Shown in pieces: positions 26,351 to 35,378 of a stretch of DNA of 64,000 bases. The DNA is from 630D-37 sp037478835 (lineage in GTDB: Bacteria > Chloroflexota > Anaerolineae > Anaerolineales > Villigracilaceae): NCBI GenBank assembly GCA_037478835.1, contig JBBFLV010000002.1:248001-312000 (forward strand). The letters are read 5' to 3'. Within the stretch, counting starts at the first letter, position 1. Each line of letters opens with the position of its first letter. The notes below the pieces were generated by a model, which was not told where the DNA came from, made no database searches, and saw only the letters and a list, made by a program, of their open reading frames with translations. A program made the position numbers and the translations under genes.

Positions 26351-29191
26351 TCAGTCACTCCACCATACTTCGAGGGTTGGGCGACCTGTGGTATTCCAAT
26401 CATCGGTATCCGAAGAAACGAAGTACTTCCCGCTGTGGTAGGCTGAATCGGCAGAGTACAAGATCAGCCGCAAGGGTTGATTTTGCGCATAGGCCTGGGC
26501 TACTGCATAAGAAACATCCCATGTCCGCGGAACGCCCGGCCAACCCGGAAAGTCCAAGATCGGATCAACCCAGGCGCCGCCAATGTTTTCCAAGGCCCGA
26601 GGGGCGTTGTTCCAGGTGATGGTCTGTTCTTGCCAGCTTCTCTCCGCTATCAGAACCTGAATCCACGAAGGCAAAGCCTGGCCGGGTGCGCCTGCATTGC
26701 CGAATTGGTAGAGCGTGAGCCTGGCGGAGAGAATTTGTTTCCCGGCCGGGATGGAGTCTAAGGGGAAGGTTACGTAATATTTGGCAAAACAAGGCCAATC
26801 GGCGACATCCGATTGATTCTGGATGTTGAAGGAGGTAGCCCGGCCGTCGTTACGATTTGCCCATATGTTCCAGATGTGAAAATCATCACCGGGACACTGG
26901 TTCGATATCGTACCCCCCACATCGGCATCGGGCACAAGGGGACTATTCACGGTTGGCCGTCGTATGAGCGCATACCCGGTTGGATCGCCAATGGCTTGAT
27001 GGGTGGGAATGCCGAAGTGGAGCTGCCCCCAACAGTTTATCGAATCGGTCGTGGCAAAGGTCGGCCAGGCCTGATCGGGGATAAACGTATCCGCATAGGA
27101 ATCCCTATCGTGCAGGATGACGGCCATACGCCAGAGCGTTCCTGTAGCGGGTTTTCCGGCCAGTCCTAGGCTGGTGAAGGGGATGCTAAATCCCATTGCC
27201 CAACCTCGATCGGTATCGCTATTGTTGTTCAAGGCATTGCCGCGCCATCCGGGAATTGCCTGGAAGGGGATGTCAACAAGTTGCCAACCGCTTGCGCCAC
27301 CCTGATAGACGGCGCGGTAACGATCATCGGGTCCACCGGATAATTGGGCGATAAATCGCCAGGAACTCGAAGAAATGGAGGTGTTGTTTTGCGTATCGAG
27401 CAGAAGTGTGACCGCATCCCATTCGGTTAAATCGTCAACGGATGGGTTCTCGGAGTGCCAAAGATGGCGATCGAAAGCGGCTATGTAGACGTATAATTCG
27501 TCAGCGTTATACCCTGCGCGAATATCTGCGTAATTTTGGGTCGGTGTGAGATACCCAAACCAGGTAATTGCAGTTTGCTCGAACGGTATCGAACCGCTGA
27601 ATTCTGGGAGATTAATTTTTGGCAACCGAACGGCAACACAAGAGGGATAATTCCCTGCAATAGGATTCACGTAGCCGAGCTGTTCTGACCAATACGGTTC
27701 TTCCGGCAGGCTATCCCAGGGGTTGGGCAGGTCATCGGGGGTGACATACACCCAGCCTGCATGGCGCGCTTTGGAGAATTGCACTGCCTGTACCATCTGG
27801 CTCTGATCGGCAGCGATCACCAGATGCCAGAAGCGCGCCGCCGGGTATTTATACACCCAGGTTGCAGGCATCCAGCTCTCGTAGGCCGAGTAGGTGTTTT
27901 CAAAATTGACAATGATGTCGGCGGCTTTCATGTAACACTCGGCGGTGTTGGTGCCGGGGTTGATCACGACACGGGCGCCGGGTCGCAGTTTCTTGATGAA
28001 ACGATACAAGTCCAGGTAATACGGCTGGCGCAGGCAACTGGTGCTGGCTTCGTCGAGGAAGATGCCGTTCACGCCGTACCAGGTGAAGTAGCGTTGAATT
28101 TCCTGTTTGACGGTGGTGGCGCTGCGGCGGCCGTAGCCGGTGGCGACATAGCCCAGAACGGTGATGCCTTGCGTCTGCGCCTGTTGGACGGTGGTGAGGT
28201 AGGCAGGGTCGGAGGCACTGCCGGGGCCGCCGGCGGGGTTGATGACGGCCAGGCCGACGGTTGGTGCGGCGTTGGTGAGCTGATCCCAGAGCGGCCCTGG
28301 GTCGAAATAGGCCGGGATGGCGATGCGCTGAGCGGCGAATGGGGAGGAGAGGCTGTAGACGGGTCCTGCGGGAGCATCACCGCCGAAGCGACATTCGGCA
28401 TCCACGCGTCCTGCGGCATCGGGGATGGTTGGGTTACAGGCGCCTTCGCCGGAGGCTTCGTCGAAGTGGTAGAGGAAGAGGGTGCGGGTATCGGGGGAGA
28501 AGGGAGCGGATGGACGCTGGAAGGCGGCGGAGTAACGAATGCCGGAGGAGAGTCGAATCTCATCGAGCCAGCCGCTGAAGGAGGGGAATTCCGGGCCGGC
28601 ATCGTGCTTTTCAGCGCCGATGACGAGGTAGGGGTCGTTTTCGTAGGGGGTGGAACGGCCATTCCGGTAGGAGATGTTGCCGGTGGGGCCGTAGCGTTGG
28701 GCATCGAGCCAGCCGTCGACGAAGATGCGCATCAGGCCGTCGGAGGCGCGGCGGGTGACGGCGATGTGATGCCAGGTGCCGTCGGCGACGTTTGCGCGGC
28801 CGCACAGGGTTGTGCCCTTGCTGCCTTTTGTGATGCCGAAGGCGATTCGGCCGTTGGAAAGGGAGATGCCCCAATCGCCGTAGTCGGCCGGGCCGAAGAT
28901 GTCGCGGTCGAAGATGGTGTTGCCTGTGATCCAGCCGTCTTTGACGCCGCAGGTGGCGGTGCCGGCGTTTTCGCCTGGGAGGGCGCGTAGCCAGAATTCG
29001 AGGGTGAAATCGGTGCCGACATCGGCGACGGTGTGGGGGTCGATGGGGATGCGCAGGCGGTCGATGTTATCGTTGCCGTGACCGAAGAAGCGCAGGGAGT
29101 AGTTCACAGCGCTTTGGGCTTGCACATCAGAAAAAGGAGGCAAGAGGGACAATAAGAAAACACTCAAAAGAAGTAGAGTTTTTATCTTCAT
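26351..29191 (-). CDS. Secreted LamG / spherulin-4-like / CBM9-like / DNRLRE protein
   Basis: The product has 946 residues from the ATG at 29191, which has AGGAGAG upstream and gives a clean signal peptide ending VQA-Q; the frame extends to 29257. Residues about 30-260 form a LamG/concanavalin-like module. About 290-510 is a spherulation-specific family 4-like barrel (IAIPAYFDPGPLW, GVNGIFLDEAS), possibly a glycosidase. About 540-750 resembles a CBM9/DOMON carbohydrate-binding domain (ELYVYIAAFDRHLW). About 770-946 is a DNRLRE domain. It likely acts on or attaches to extracellular polysaccharide. Its first 500 residues are nearly identical to those of the upstream paralogue. Confidence 0.85.
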   Translation of the reverse strand: MKIKTLLLLSVFLLSLLPPFSDVQAQSAVNYSLRFFGHGNDNIDRLRIPIDPHTVADVGTDFTLEFWLRALPGENAGTATCGVKDGWITGNTIFDRDIFGPADYGDWGISLSNGRIAFGITKGSKGTTLCGRANVADGTWHHIAVTRRASDGLMRIFVDGWLDAQRYGPTGNISYRNGRSTPYENDPYLVIGAEKHDAGPEFPSFSGWLDEIRLSSGIRYSAAFQRPSAPFSPDTRTLFLYHFDEASGEGACNPTIPDAAGRVDAECRFGGDAPAGPVYSLSSPFAAQRIAIPAYFDPGPLWDQLTNAAPTVGLAVINPAGGPGSASDPAYLTTVQQAQTQGITVLGYVATGYGRRSATTVKQEIQRYFTWYGVNGIFLDEASTSCLRQPYYLDLYRFIKKLRPGARVVINPGTNTAECYMKAADIIVNFENTYSAYESWMPATWVYKYPAARFWHLVIAADQSQMVQAVQFSKARHAGWVYVTPDDLPNPWDSLPEEPYWSEQLGYVNPIAGNYPSCVAVRLPKINLPEFSGSIPFEQTAITWFGYLTPTQNYADIRAGYNADELYVYIAAFDRHLWHSENPSVDDLTEWDAVTLLLDTQNNTSISSSSWRFIAQLSGGPDDRYRAVYQGGASGWQLVDIPFQAIPGWRGNALNNNSDTDRGWAMGFSIPFTSLGLAGKPATGTLWRMAVILHDRDSYADTFIPDQAWPTFATTDSINCWGQLHFGIPTHQAIGDPTGYALIRRPTVNSPLVPDADVGGTISNQCPGDDFHIWNIWANRNDGRATSFNIQNQSDVADWPCFAKYYVTFPLDSIPAGKQILSARLTLYQFGNAGAPGQALPSWIQVLIAERSWQEQTITWNNAPRALENIGGAWVDPILDFPGWPGVPRTWDVSYAVAQAYAQNQPLRLILYSADSAYHSGKYFVSSDTDDWNTTGRPTLEVWWSD
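27786..29072. repeat. 1.29-kb direct repeat, copy 1
   Basis: Identical by reading to 31302-32588 (offset 3516 bp). The first mismatches are at 27785 and 29073, and divergence increases on both sides. It encodes most of the LamG and spherulin-4-like regions of this gene. Confidence 0.85.
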
Positions 29192-29275
29192 TGTGGCTCT
29201 CCTAAATATGCATACATGACGCCGAGGTCTGTTTTCAAGACACATGCCTAAAGCCAAAAATGAGCGCGTTCCATC

Positions 29276-32200
29276 TTAGCGTGGTTCTGGCATCATCTTC
29301 GGAGAAGTGATGATTTGTTGCGGAGTGGAGACGAAGATTGCCGGATCGCCCTGATACCATTCAATTCGGCCGATCACTTCGAAAAATTGACCAACGGAAT
29401 ACAGTTCTTCAGGTGCGGCGGGGAAGTTTTGCCAATTCTCTTTACGGATGATGGCTTTGAAAGTGCCTTGATGAGGATTGCTGAATCCAAGCAGGACATG
29501 TTTCCCGTTATTGAATACGTATTGCACCGTCCCATAGACTCTTGCAGTGTGTTTTTCCCATCGACGCGCATCTGTATACGGGATTCTGAGGGTGGCAAGT
29601 TTCTCACTCACTTGCGATTCAACGCCTGGAGATTTGAACTCTATCGTTTGAAGCGTTATACGACCTAGAGGATTTCCATGAGTCAGGGCAACGATGGCAC
29701 CATCTGCGCTACGAAAATACAGGTTATTGTTACTCACCACCCAGGTTGCATATTCGCTCCAATAACGGTCGTAAACTGCTCCCTGGTTGTAGTAGATATA
29801 AAAACCAAAATCGTATTCACGAGTGTTGAAAAGGCCGCTCGAACAGTAATGTGAAGTGCTAAAGGTACAGCTACCGGTGTCATCTTGGGATGTGGCAATC
29901 GTAGCAAGCCGTTCACTGGTGATTCGATTGAAGAAGCTACCAAGCGAATCGGAACGATCCAGAATGCGCATCGCAAATCCTGCTTCCCAGTGGCCTCCGA
30001 AAAGGTAATCTCCGGCCATGGAGACGTTGGGTTGTTCATCCGTCAAAAGAAAAGTGGGATTCGCTCCTGGGGGCCAGTCAAACGCAATAAACCTCACATC
30101 TCCCCCCTGCAACCCACTGACCGTTGTGTCATCGAGAACCATTTCACCAAAGTGAGAATCCCAACGGGAGTCATACGGATCGTTGTTAGCACGGATGACG
30201 ATGTAGACTACTTCTTTTCCGCCCGGCAATGGTTTGACCACCGGTTGTGGCCCCATAGGAAGGTAGCCGCTATCTCCATAGCCGCCATGGCCTACATTCG
30301 CTATAAAGGGGATGCTGCCATCATCTAAATCGAGAACAAATAATGCCTGTTCACCGGGATAATCGGCCAGCAGTTGTTTCATAGAAGCATTATCGCGAGG
30401 CCAAGTTCTCCATAGAACATCCCAATCGAGCCTCGCCTTTATCAAAACGTAACCTGAATTCTCAGCAATAACAGGCCAGCCGAAACGGTATTCGGTTGGG
30501 TCAGTAAACGAACGTCCCACAGAGACCGGTCTTACTCGCCATATTTGAGCACCATTTGTATAGTTGATGGCATGGACGTACAGGTCGGGTTCGGTGGCCA
30601 CGATTATTAGGTTCCGGGAGGGGGAAAACGCAGGCGGAACGGCTACGGTAGCTCCCGCAGCATACGTCCAGAGGTGCTCCATCGTGTATTTGTTGATGGC
30701 AAAGACAGAATCTCCCATTGAGAAAATAACCCTGTTTTGGGTAATAATCGGGGGAAGAGGAAGTGAGCTGGTCTTACCGGAATTGAAGCTGCCTAAAATC
30801 ACTCCGTCACCTGCACGCAGTTTGTAGAGCGTTCCATTTGCTGAGACTGCAAACACTGCCTGTGTATCTGCGTCATAGGCGACGGTCGAGTTCACATTTC
30901 CGATTCCGCCACGCCTCCAGAGCTGTGTCCCGCTGGCCTCGCTAAGAGCGAAGACACCATCACTTCCTGCAGCAATATACACGCGCCCACCCCCTGTAAC
31001 AGGTTGTACATTCCGGGGTAACGTGCCACTGGTGGTAACTTTGCGAATTCCACCGCTGGAAGTGACGCCATTCCATATCCAGCGTAACTTCCAGGGAGGA
31101 GGGACTACCTGGGAGGTATATCCGGTATGCTGTGCATCGTGTGCATGCTGACTCCATTCATCCGTAGCCGCTAACGAAGCATTCACTTCACCTAGCTCAT
31201 CTGACCAATACGGCTCTTCCGGCAGGCTATCCCAGGGGTTGGGCAGGTCATCGGGGGTGACATAGACCCAACCGGCATGGCGCGCCTTGGAGAATTGCAC
31301 CGCCTGTACCATCTGGCTCTGATCGGCAGCGATCACCAGATGCCAGAAGCGCGCCGCCGGGTATTTATACACCCAGGTTGCAGGCATCCAGCTCTCGTAG
31401 GCCGAGTAGGTGTTTTCAAAATTGACAATGATGTCGGCGGCTTTCATGTAACACTCGGCGGTGTTGGTGCCGGGGTTGATCACGACACGGGCGCCGGGTC
31501 GCAGTTTCTTGATGAAACGATACAAGTCCAGGTAATACGGCTGGCGCAGGCAACTGGTGCTGGCTTCGTCGAGGAAGATGCCGTTCACGCCGTACCAGGT
31601 GAAGTAGCGTTGAATTTCCTGTTTGACGGTGGTGGCGCTGCGGCGGCCGTAGCCGGTGGCGACATAGCCCAGAACGGTGATGCCTTGCGTCTGCGCCTGT
31701 TGGACGGTGGTGAGGTAGGCAGGGTCGGAGGCACTGCCGGGGCCGCCGGCGGGGTTGATGACGGCCAGGCCGACGGTTGGTGCGGCGTTGGTGAGCTGAT
31801 CCCAGAGCGGCCCTGGGTCGAAATAGGCCGGGATGGCGATGCGCTGAGCGGCGAATGGGGAGGAGAGGCTGTAGACGGGTCCTGCGGGAGCATCACCGCC
31901 GAAGCGACATTCGGCATCCACGCGTCCTGCGGCATCGGGGATGGTTGGGTTACAGGCGCCTTCGCCGGAGGCTTCGTCGAAGTGGTAGAGGAAGAGGGTG
32001 CGGGTATCGGGGGAGAAGGGAGCGGATGGACGCTGGAAGGCGGCGGAGTAACGAATGCCGGAGGAGAGTCGAATCTCATCGAGCCAGCCGCTGAAGGAGG
32101 GGAATTCCGGGCCGGCATCGTGCTTTTCAGCGCCGATGACGAGGTAGGGGTCGTTTTCGTAGGGGGTGGAACGGCCATTCCGGTAGGAGATGTTGCCGGT

Positions 32201-32713
32201 GGGGCCGTAGCGTTGGGCATCGAGCCAGCCGTCGACGAAGATGCGCATCAGGCCGTCGGAGGCGCGGCGGGTGACGGCGATGTGATGCCAGGTGCCGTCG
32301 GCGACGTTTGCGCGGCCGCACAGGGTTGTGCCCTTGCTGCCTTTTGTGATGCCGAAGGCGATTCGGCCGTTGGAAAGGGAGATGCCCCAATCGCCGTAGT
32401 CGGCCGGGCCGAAGATGTCGCGGTCGAAGATGGTGTTGCCTGTGATCCAGCCGTCTTTGACGCCGCAGGTGGCGGTGCCGGCGTTTTCGCCTGGGAGGGC
32501 GCGTAGCCAGAATTCGAGGGTGAAATCGGTGCCGACATCGGCGACGGTGTGGGGGTCGATGGGGATGCGCAGGCGGTCGATGTTATCGCTGCCGTGGCCG
32601 AAGAAGCGCAGGGAGTAGTTTACGGTGCTTTGGGCTTGGGTTGCGGTAGGAGGCAACCAGATTTGTAGCACAAAGATCAATGAGATGAGGACGAGAAGGA
32701 AAATACTTTTCAT
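29276..32713 (-). CDS. Secreted LamG / spherulin-4-like / PQQ-propeller / OB-like protein
   Basis: The product has 1145 residues; AAGGAGA precedes the ATG. The signal peptide ends TQA-Q. Residues about 30-510 repeat the LamG plus spherulin-4-like unit of the downstream paralogue. From about 530 to 1020 a beta-propeller of the PQQ/quinoprotein type follows (HDAQHTGYTSQVV, VYIAAGSDGVFALSEASG, TQLWRRGG). The last 110 residues resemble a bacterial OB-fold (HTARVYGTVQYV, FFEVIGRIEWYQGDPAIFV). The two proteins thus share a front half and differ in the back half. The combination suggests an exported enzyme with different targeting modules. The substrate is unknown. Confidence 0.85.
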   Translation of the reverse strand: MKSIFLLVLISLIFVLQIWLPPTATQAQSTVNYSLRFFGHGSDNIDRLRIPIDPHTVADVGTDFTLEFWLRALPGENAGTATCGVKDGWITGNTIFDRDIFGPADYGDWGISLSNGRIAFGITKGSKGTTLCGRANVADGTWHHIAVTRRASDGLMRIFVDGWLDAQRYGPTGNISYRNGRSTPYENDPYLVIGAEKHDAGPEFPSFSGWLDEIRLSSGIRYSAAFQRPSAPFSPDTRTLFLYHFDEASGEGACNPTIPDAAGRVDAECRFGGDAPAGPVYSLSSPFAAQRIAIPAYFDPGPLWDQLTNAAPTVGLAVINPAGGPGSASDPAYLTTVQQAQTQGITVLGYVATGYGRRSATTVKQEIQRYFTWYGVNGIFLDEASTSCLRQPYYLDLYRFIKKLRPGARVVINPGTNTAECYMKAADIIVNFENTYSAYESWMPATWVYKYPAARFWHLVIAADQSQMVQAVQFSKARHAGWVYVTPDDLPNPWDSLPEEPYWSDELGEVNASLAATDEWSQHAHDAQHTGYTSQVVPPPWKLRWIWNGVTSSGGIRKVTTSGTLPRNVQPVTGGGRVYIAAGSDGVFALSEASGTQLWRRGGIGNVNSTVAYDADTQAVFAVSANGTLYKLRAGDGVILGSFNSGKTSSLPLPPIITQNRVIFSMGDSVFAINKYTMEHLWTYAAGATVAVPPAFSPSRNLIIVATEPDLYVHAINYTNGAQIWRVRPVSVGRSFTDPTEYRFGWPVIAENSGYVLIKARLDWDVLWRTWPRDNASMKQLLADYPGEQALFVLDLDDGSIPFIANVGHGGYGDSGYLPMGPQPVVKPLPGGKEVVYIVIRANNDPYDSRWDSHFGEMVLDDTTVSGLQGGDVRFIAFDWPPGANPTFLLTDEQPNVSMAGDYLFGGHWEAGFAMRILDRSDSLGSFFNRITSERLATIATSQDDTGSCTFSTSHYCSSGLFNTREYDFGFYIYYNQGAVYDRYWSEYATWVVSNNNLYFRSADGAIVALTHGNPLGRITLQTIEFKSPGVESQVSEKLATLRIPYTDARRWEKHTARVYGTVQYVFNNGKHVLLGFSNPHQGTFKAIIRKENWQNFPAAPEELYSVGQFFEVIGRIEWYQGDPAIFVSTPQQIITSPKMMPEPR
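31302..32588. repeat. 1.29-kb direct repeat, copy 2
   Basis: Identical by reading to 27786-29072. Silent-type mismatches such as CACTGC/CACCGC and CGTTGC/CGCTGC mark the two ends. This pattern suggests a recent duplication or gene conversion. Confidence 0.85.
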
Positions 32714-33312
32714 AGGTTCTCCTTGAGGATCGGGAAGTTTGGTAAAAGGGTACCTTACCCTCCCAGAAGGAGGGTTGACTCGCCACGAAGATTGGATTTG
32801 AGAAGGATGGCCTTGGAAAAACCGATCCTGGAATCTGTCTGTGCTTTGGAAGAAGAGCCGGCAATATTTGGAACTGTTGTAGATCTGTTTATAAAATTTG
32901 TTAAGTTAGGACATAGACAATCGCCGACTCTGCCGCAGAAGCCCCATTTACATTCTTTATCGAAAAAGGAAACAGATGAGCGCGGAGATATGGGCAAACA
33001 CAGATTTTATAAAGCAAAAATTAATCTAAAAAATCGCTCGCAACTGTACGCAAGCAGATTTTTGCGAGCAAGAGCCGTTTTCCTAAGATTGGGAAGGCCT
33101 TTTTGCACTCGAGGCAGCAATTTTTGGGGGAAAGTGGCTCGGGCCGGGTATGCTTTTGCAGGCGAAGATGTTTTTGAACGGCCAAATCTTAGCACATAAG
33201 TGTAAATTTAGCGTTGCAGAATACTTGCAAGTGCTGAAGAGACACTCTTGGGATTGCGGCTCAAATACAGGTCGCCGAGTGTAAGCGGGGATTTTGGGAA
33301 CAAGGGACGATT
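32714..33312. other. 600-bp gene-free interval
   Basis: There is no frame with a ribosome-binding site or a recognisable product. At about 32970-33012 the sequence GATGAGCGCGGAGATA and CAAACACAGATTTT reads as the reverse of the CCGTGTTTATCC-type intergenic words. An imperfect inverted repeat CTCGCAA / TTGCGAG lies at 33035-33070. No terminator or tRNA was found. Confidence 0.5.
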
Positions 33313-34104
33313 CTACCCGGCTCGCTGGCGGAGCGTTTCAAAGAGCAAGATGGCGGTGGCAACGGAGACGTTGAGCGAGTTGACGCGCCCGAACATGGGG
33401 ATGGCAACCTGGGCATCACAGGCCTCTTGCCAGAAGGGACTGAGGCCTCTATCCTCCGTGCCTAGTATCCAAGCCAGGGGGCAGGTGAGATCGAGGGAGT
33501 AGTAGCGTTCGTTTCCTTGGGGCATGGCCGCCAGTAGACGCAGGCCTTTTGTCCGTAATAGCTGGAGGGCTTCCGGATTTGGAAGGGTATAGACCGGGAC
33601 GCTGAAGATGGCGCCGCGACTGGCGCGGATGACGTTGGGGTTCCACAGGTCGACGCGCGGTTCGCATAGCAATACGGCTTCGACGCCGGCGGCATCGGCC
33701 GAGCGCAGGATGGCACCCAGGTTGCCCGGTTTTTCGATGCCCTCCAGTACGAGGACGAAGCGCAACGATTTCTCCTTAAGTTCCTCCACGGAGCGCTGGG
33801 GCAAGGGGAAGACGGCCAGATAGCCATCCGGATGTTCGCGGTAGGAGACCTTGGCAAAAACTGCTTCGGTGACGGTAAACGTTTCGGTTTCGCCGGCTGA
33901 GAGCCCGAGGTCCGCGAGCGAGGCGCCCAACGCGGGGACGAGGAAAAGGCTCAGGGGGCGGTGCCCGGCCTCGAGGGCCAGGCGGATCTCATCCCGCCCC
34001 TCTACTAACATTTTGCCGCTTGCCAAACGATGGCGACGCGCTTCGCTCAGGCGCACCAGCTCTTTGATGCGCGGATTCTGGAGGCTGGAGATGTGCAGGG
34101 TCAT
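33313..34104 (-). CDS. TrmH/SpoU-family RNA 2'-O-methyltransferase
   Basis: The product has 263 residues from the ATG at 34104, overlapping the upstream stop as ATGA. The N-terminal substrate-binding domain is followed by the SPOUT knot: LVLEGIEKPGNLGAILRSADAAG (motif 1), WILGTEDRGLS (motif 2), and IPMFGRVNSLNVSVATAILLFE (motif 3, with the conserved N-S-LNVSVA). It methylates ribose in rRNA or tRNA; the target nucleotide cannot be read. It is co-transcribed with the FBP aldolase/phosphatase gene. Confidence 0.92.
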   Translation of the reverse strand: MTLHISSLQNPRIKELVRLSEARRHRLASGKMLVEGRDEIRLALEAGHRPLSLFLVPALGASLADLGLSAGETETFTVTEAVFAKVSYREHPDGYLAVFPLPQRSVEELKEKSLRFVLVLEGIEKPGNLGAILRSADAAGVEAVLLCEPRVDLWNPNVIRASRGAIFSVPVYTLPNPEALQLLRTKGLRLLAAMPQGNERYYSLDLTCPLAWILGTEDRGLSPFWQEACDAQVAIPMFGRVNSLNVSVATAILLFETLRQRAG

Positions 34105-35213
34105 TGGATGGTGAAGCGTTGCTCCAGTTCGTCGAGGGATTTGCGGAAGGCGCTGTATTCCAGTTCCTGCATGGGGAGCATGGCCGCGCCTACAAAGCCC
34201 TGTTGACGAATCCACTCGGCTTTCTGCTGCGCTTTTAGCCGCACGTGATCCCAGGCCGGGTTGCCGAACATATCCACGCCTTCGGAGAGTTTGCCTTCTT
34301 TGTTGACGGAGTAGGCGACACAGGCGACGATCGGCAAGCAGTAGGGGCCTGTGACGGGGGTGTTGATGGCGACCGGCATGAGCGGCATGGTGTGGCTGCC
34401 ACGCGCATCACCGGCGACATAGGGAGCGACGACGAAGGGCATGACGACCTCTTCCGGGGCGGGGAAGATGCCCTGGGTGCGTACGATGGCGACCGGATCG
34501 TCTTTGCCTTTGTATTCGCCGGCGATGGTGTGCAGGCGATCGGTGGAGATGGCTACGACCTGCTGATGCGGGTATTTGCGTGAGTAGATGGCCTGAATGC
34601 CGAAGCGGTTTTCATCGCGCAGCAAGATCGCCAGGTCAATGTGCTCTTCGGGCGAGACGAGTTCGATCACCCGATCGCCGCCGGCATGTTCCATGTCAAT
34701 GATGCGGAACTTGAAGCCGGGCTTCATGTTTGGGAGCATCAGGCCACCGTTATAGAGTGGGCTGGTGAAGACGGCCCAGAAGGGGAAGTTATAGGCGCCG
34801 GGGCCACATTTATCGGCAGTGAAGACCAAAAACGGTTCGGCGGGGCGCTCTTTGGCGGTTTCATCGAAGGTGATCTCGGCGGCTCCCGGCCCGGCACCGC
34901 GCACGTTGCCGGAAGGGGCGTCCTTCAGCAGGTCCTGGCCAGCCCCATAGAGCCCTTGGGCACGGGCGATCTCGGCGGCTTGGCGAAAGACTTCCCAGGC
35001 CAGGCCGTGGATTTGGGGGCTGTTGCTCCCGTGACGATGCACCATTAAAAGACACAGGTCATCGCCGGTGAATGTGATCGCGAAATCGGTGATGACCTGT
35101 GCCTCTTGGGCCTGCCGGAGCCGCTCTTGGGCGACTTCCAACATGGCCTGTGAGGGCCGGGTGTGACCGCCGATGCTGCCGACATCGGCTTTAATCGCAC
35201 TGATGGTGAGCAT
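34101..35213 (-). CDS. Bifunctional fructose-1,6-bisphosphate aldolase/phosphatase (archaeal type V)
   Basis: The product has 370 residues from the ATG at 35213, with GGAGGTGCTC upstream; the much longer open frame above it is proline/arginine noise across repeats. It starts MLTISAIKADVGSIGGHTRPS, the family N-terminus that coordinates Mg. Tyr234 and Lys237 in EYKGKDDP match the Tyr-x-x-Lys pair used for Schiff-base aldolase chemistry. It condenses triose phosphates and dephosphorylates the product in one step, driving gluconeogenesis. The family is typical of Archaea and mostly thermophilic, deep-branching bacteria. It is translationally coupled to the SpoU gene. Confidence 0.95.
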   Translation of the reverse strand: MLTISAIKADVGSIGGHTRPSQAMLEVAQERLRQAQEAQVITDFAITFTGDDLCLLMVHRHGSNSPQIHGLAWEVFRQAAEIARAQGLYGAGQDLLKDAPSGNVRGAGPGAAEITFDETAKERPAEPFLVFTADKCGPGAYNFPFWAVFTSPLYNGGLMLPNMKPGFKFRIIDMEHAGGDRVIELVSPEEHIDLAILLRDENRFGIQAIYSRKYPHQQVVAISTDRLHTIAGEYKGKDDPVAIVRTQGIFPAPEEVVMPFVVAPYVAGDARGSHTMPLMPVAINTPVTGPYCLPIVACVAYSVNKEGKLSEGVDMFGNPAWDHVRLKAQQKAEWIRQQGFVGAAMLPMQELEYSAFRKSLDELEQRFTIQ

Positions 35214-35250
35214 GAGCACCTCCGTGGTTTGAGATGGAGATTGTTTGGAA

Positions 35251-35256
35251 ATTATA
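35251..35256 (-). promoter_or_regulatory. -10 box of the FBP aldolase/phosphatase operon
   Basis: TATAAT is read on the minus strand, 37 nt before the ATG at 35213, with GGAGGT between them. The upstream bases are the simple-repeat tract at 35262-35378. Confidence 0.5.
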
Positions 35257-35261
35257 CTAGA

Positions 35262-35378
35262 CGTTGGTTGGTCGGATGGTCGGGTAGTCGGGTGGTCGGA
35301 TGGTCGGGGTGGTTGGGGTGTTCCACGGTCTGTTGTCCACCGTCCACGGTCTACGGTCCACCATCCGCCGTCCTCCCC
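35262..35378. repeat. Two adjoining simple-repeat tracts (GGTCGGATGGTCGG and CCACGGTCTACGGTCC types)
   Basis: GGTTGGTCGGATGGTCGG-type units (about 35262-35320) are followed by CCACCGTCCACGGTC-type units (about 35335-35375). They end about 8 nt from the PBP1A stop. The first type recurs at 58605-58692 and the second at 20099-20320 and 42663-42770. Confidence 0.8.

Noticed and set aside
27761..28990. 409-codon glycine-rich antisense frame, repeated at 31277-32506
   Set aside because: Its near-identity in both places only reflects the duplicated sense genes; the product is Gly/Ala/Val/Asp low complexity and has no start signals.
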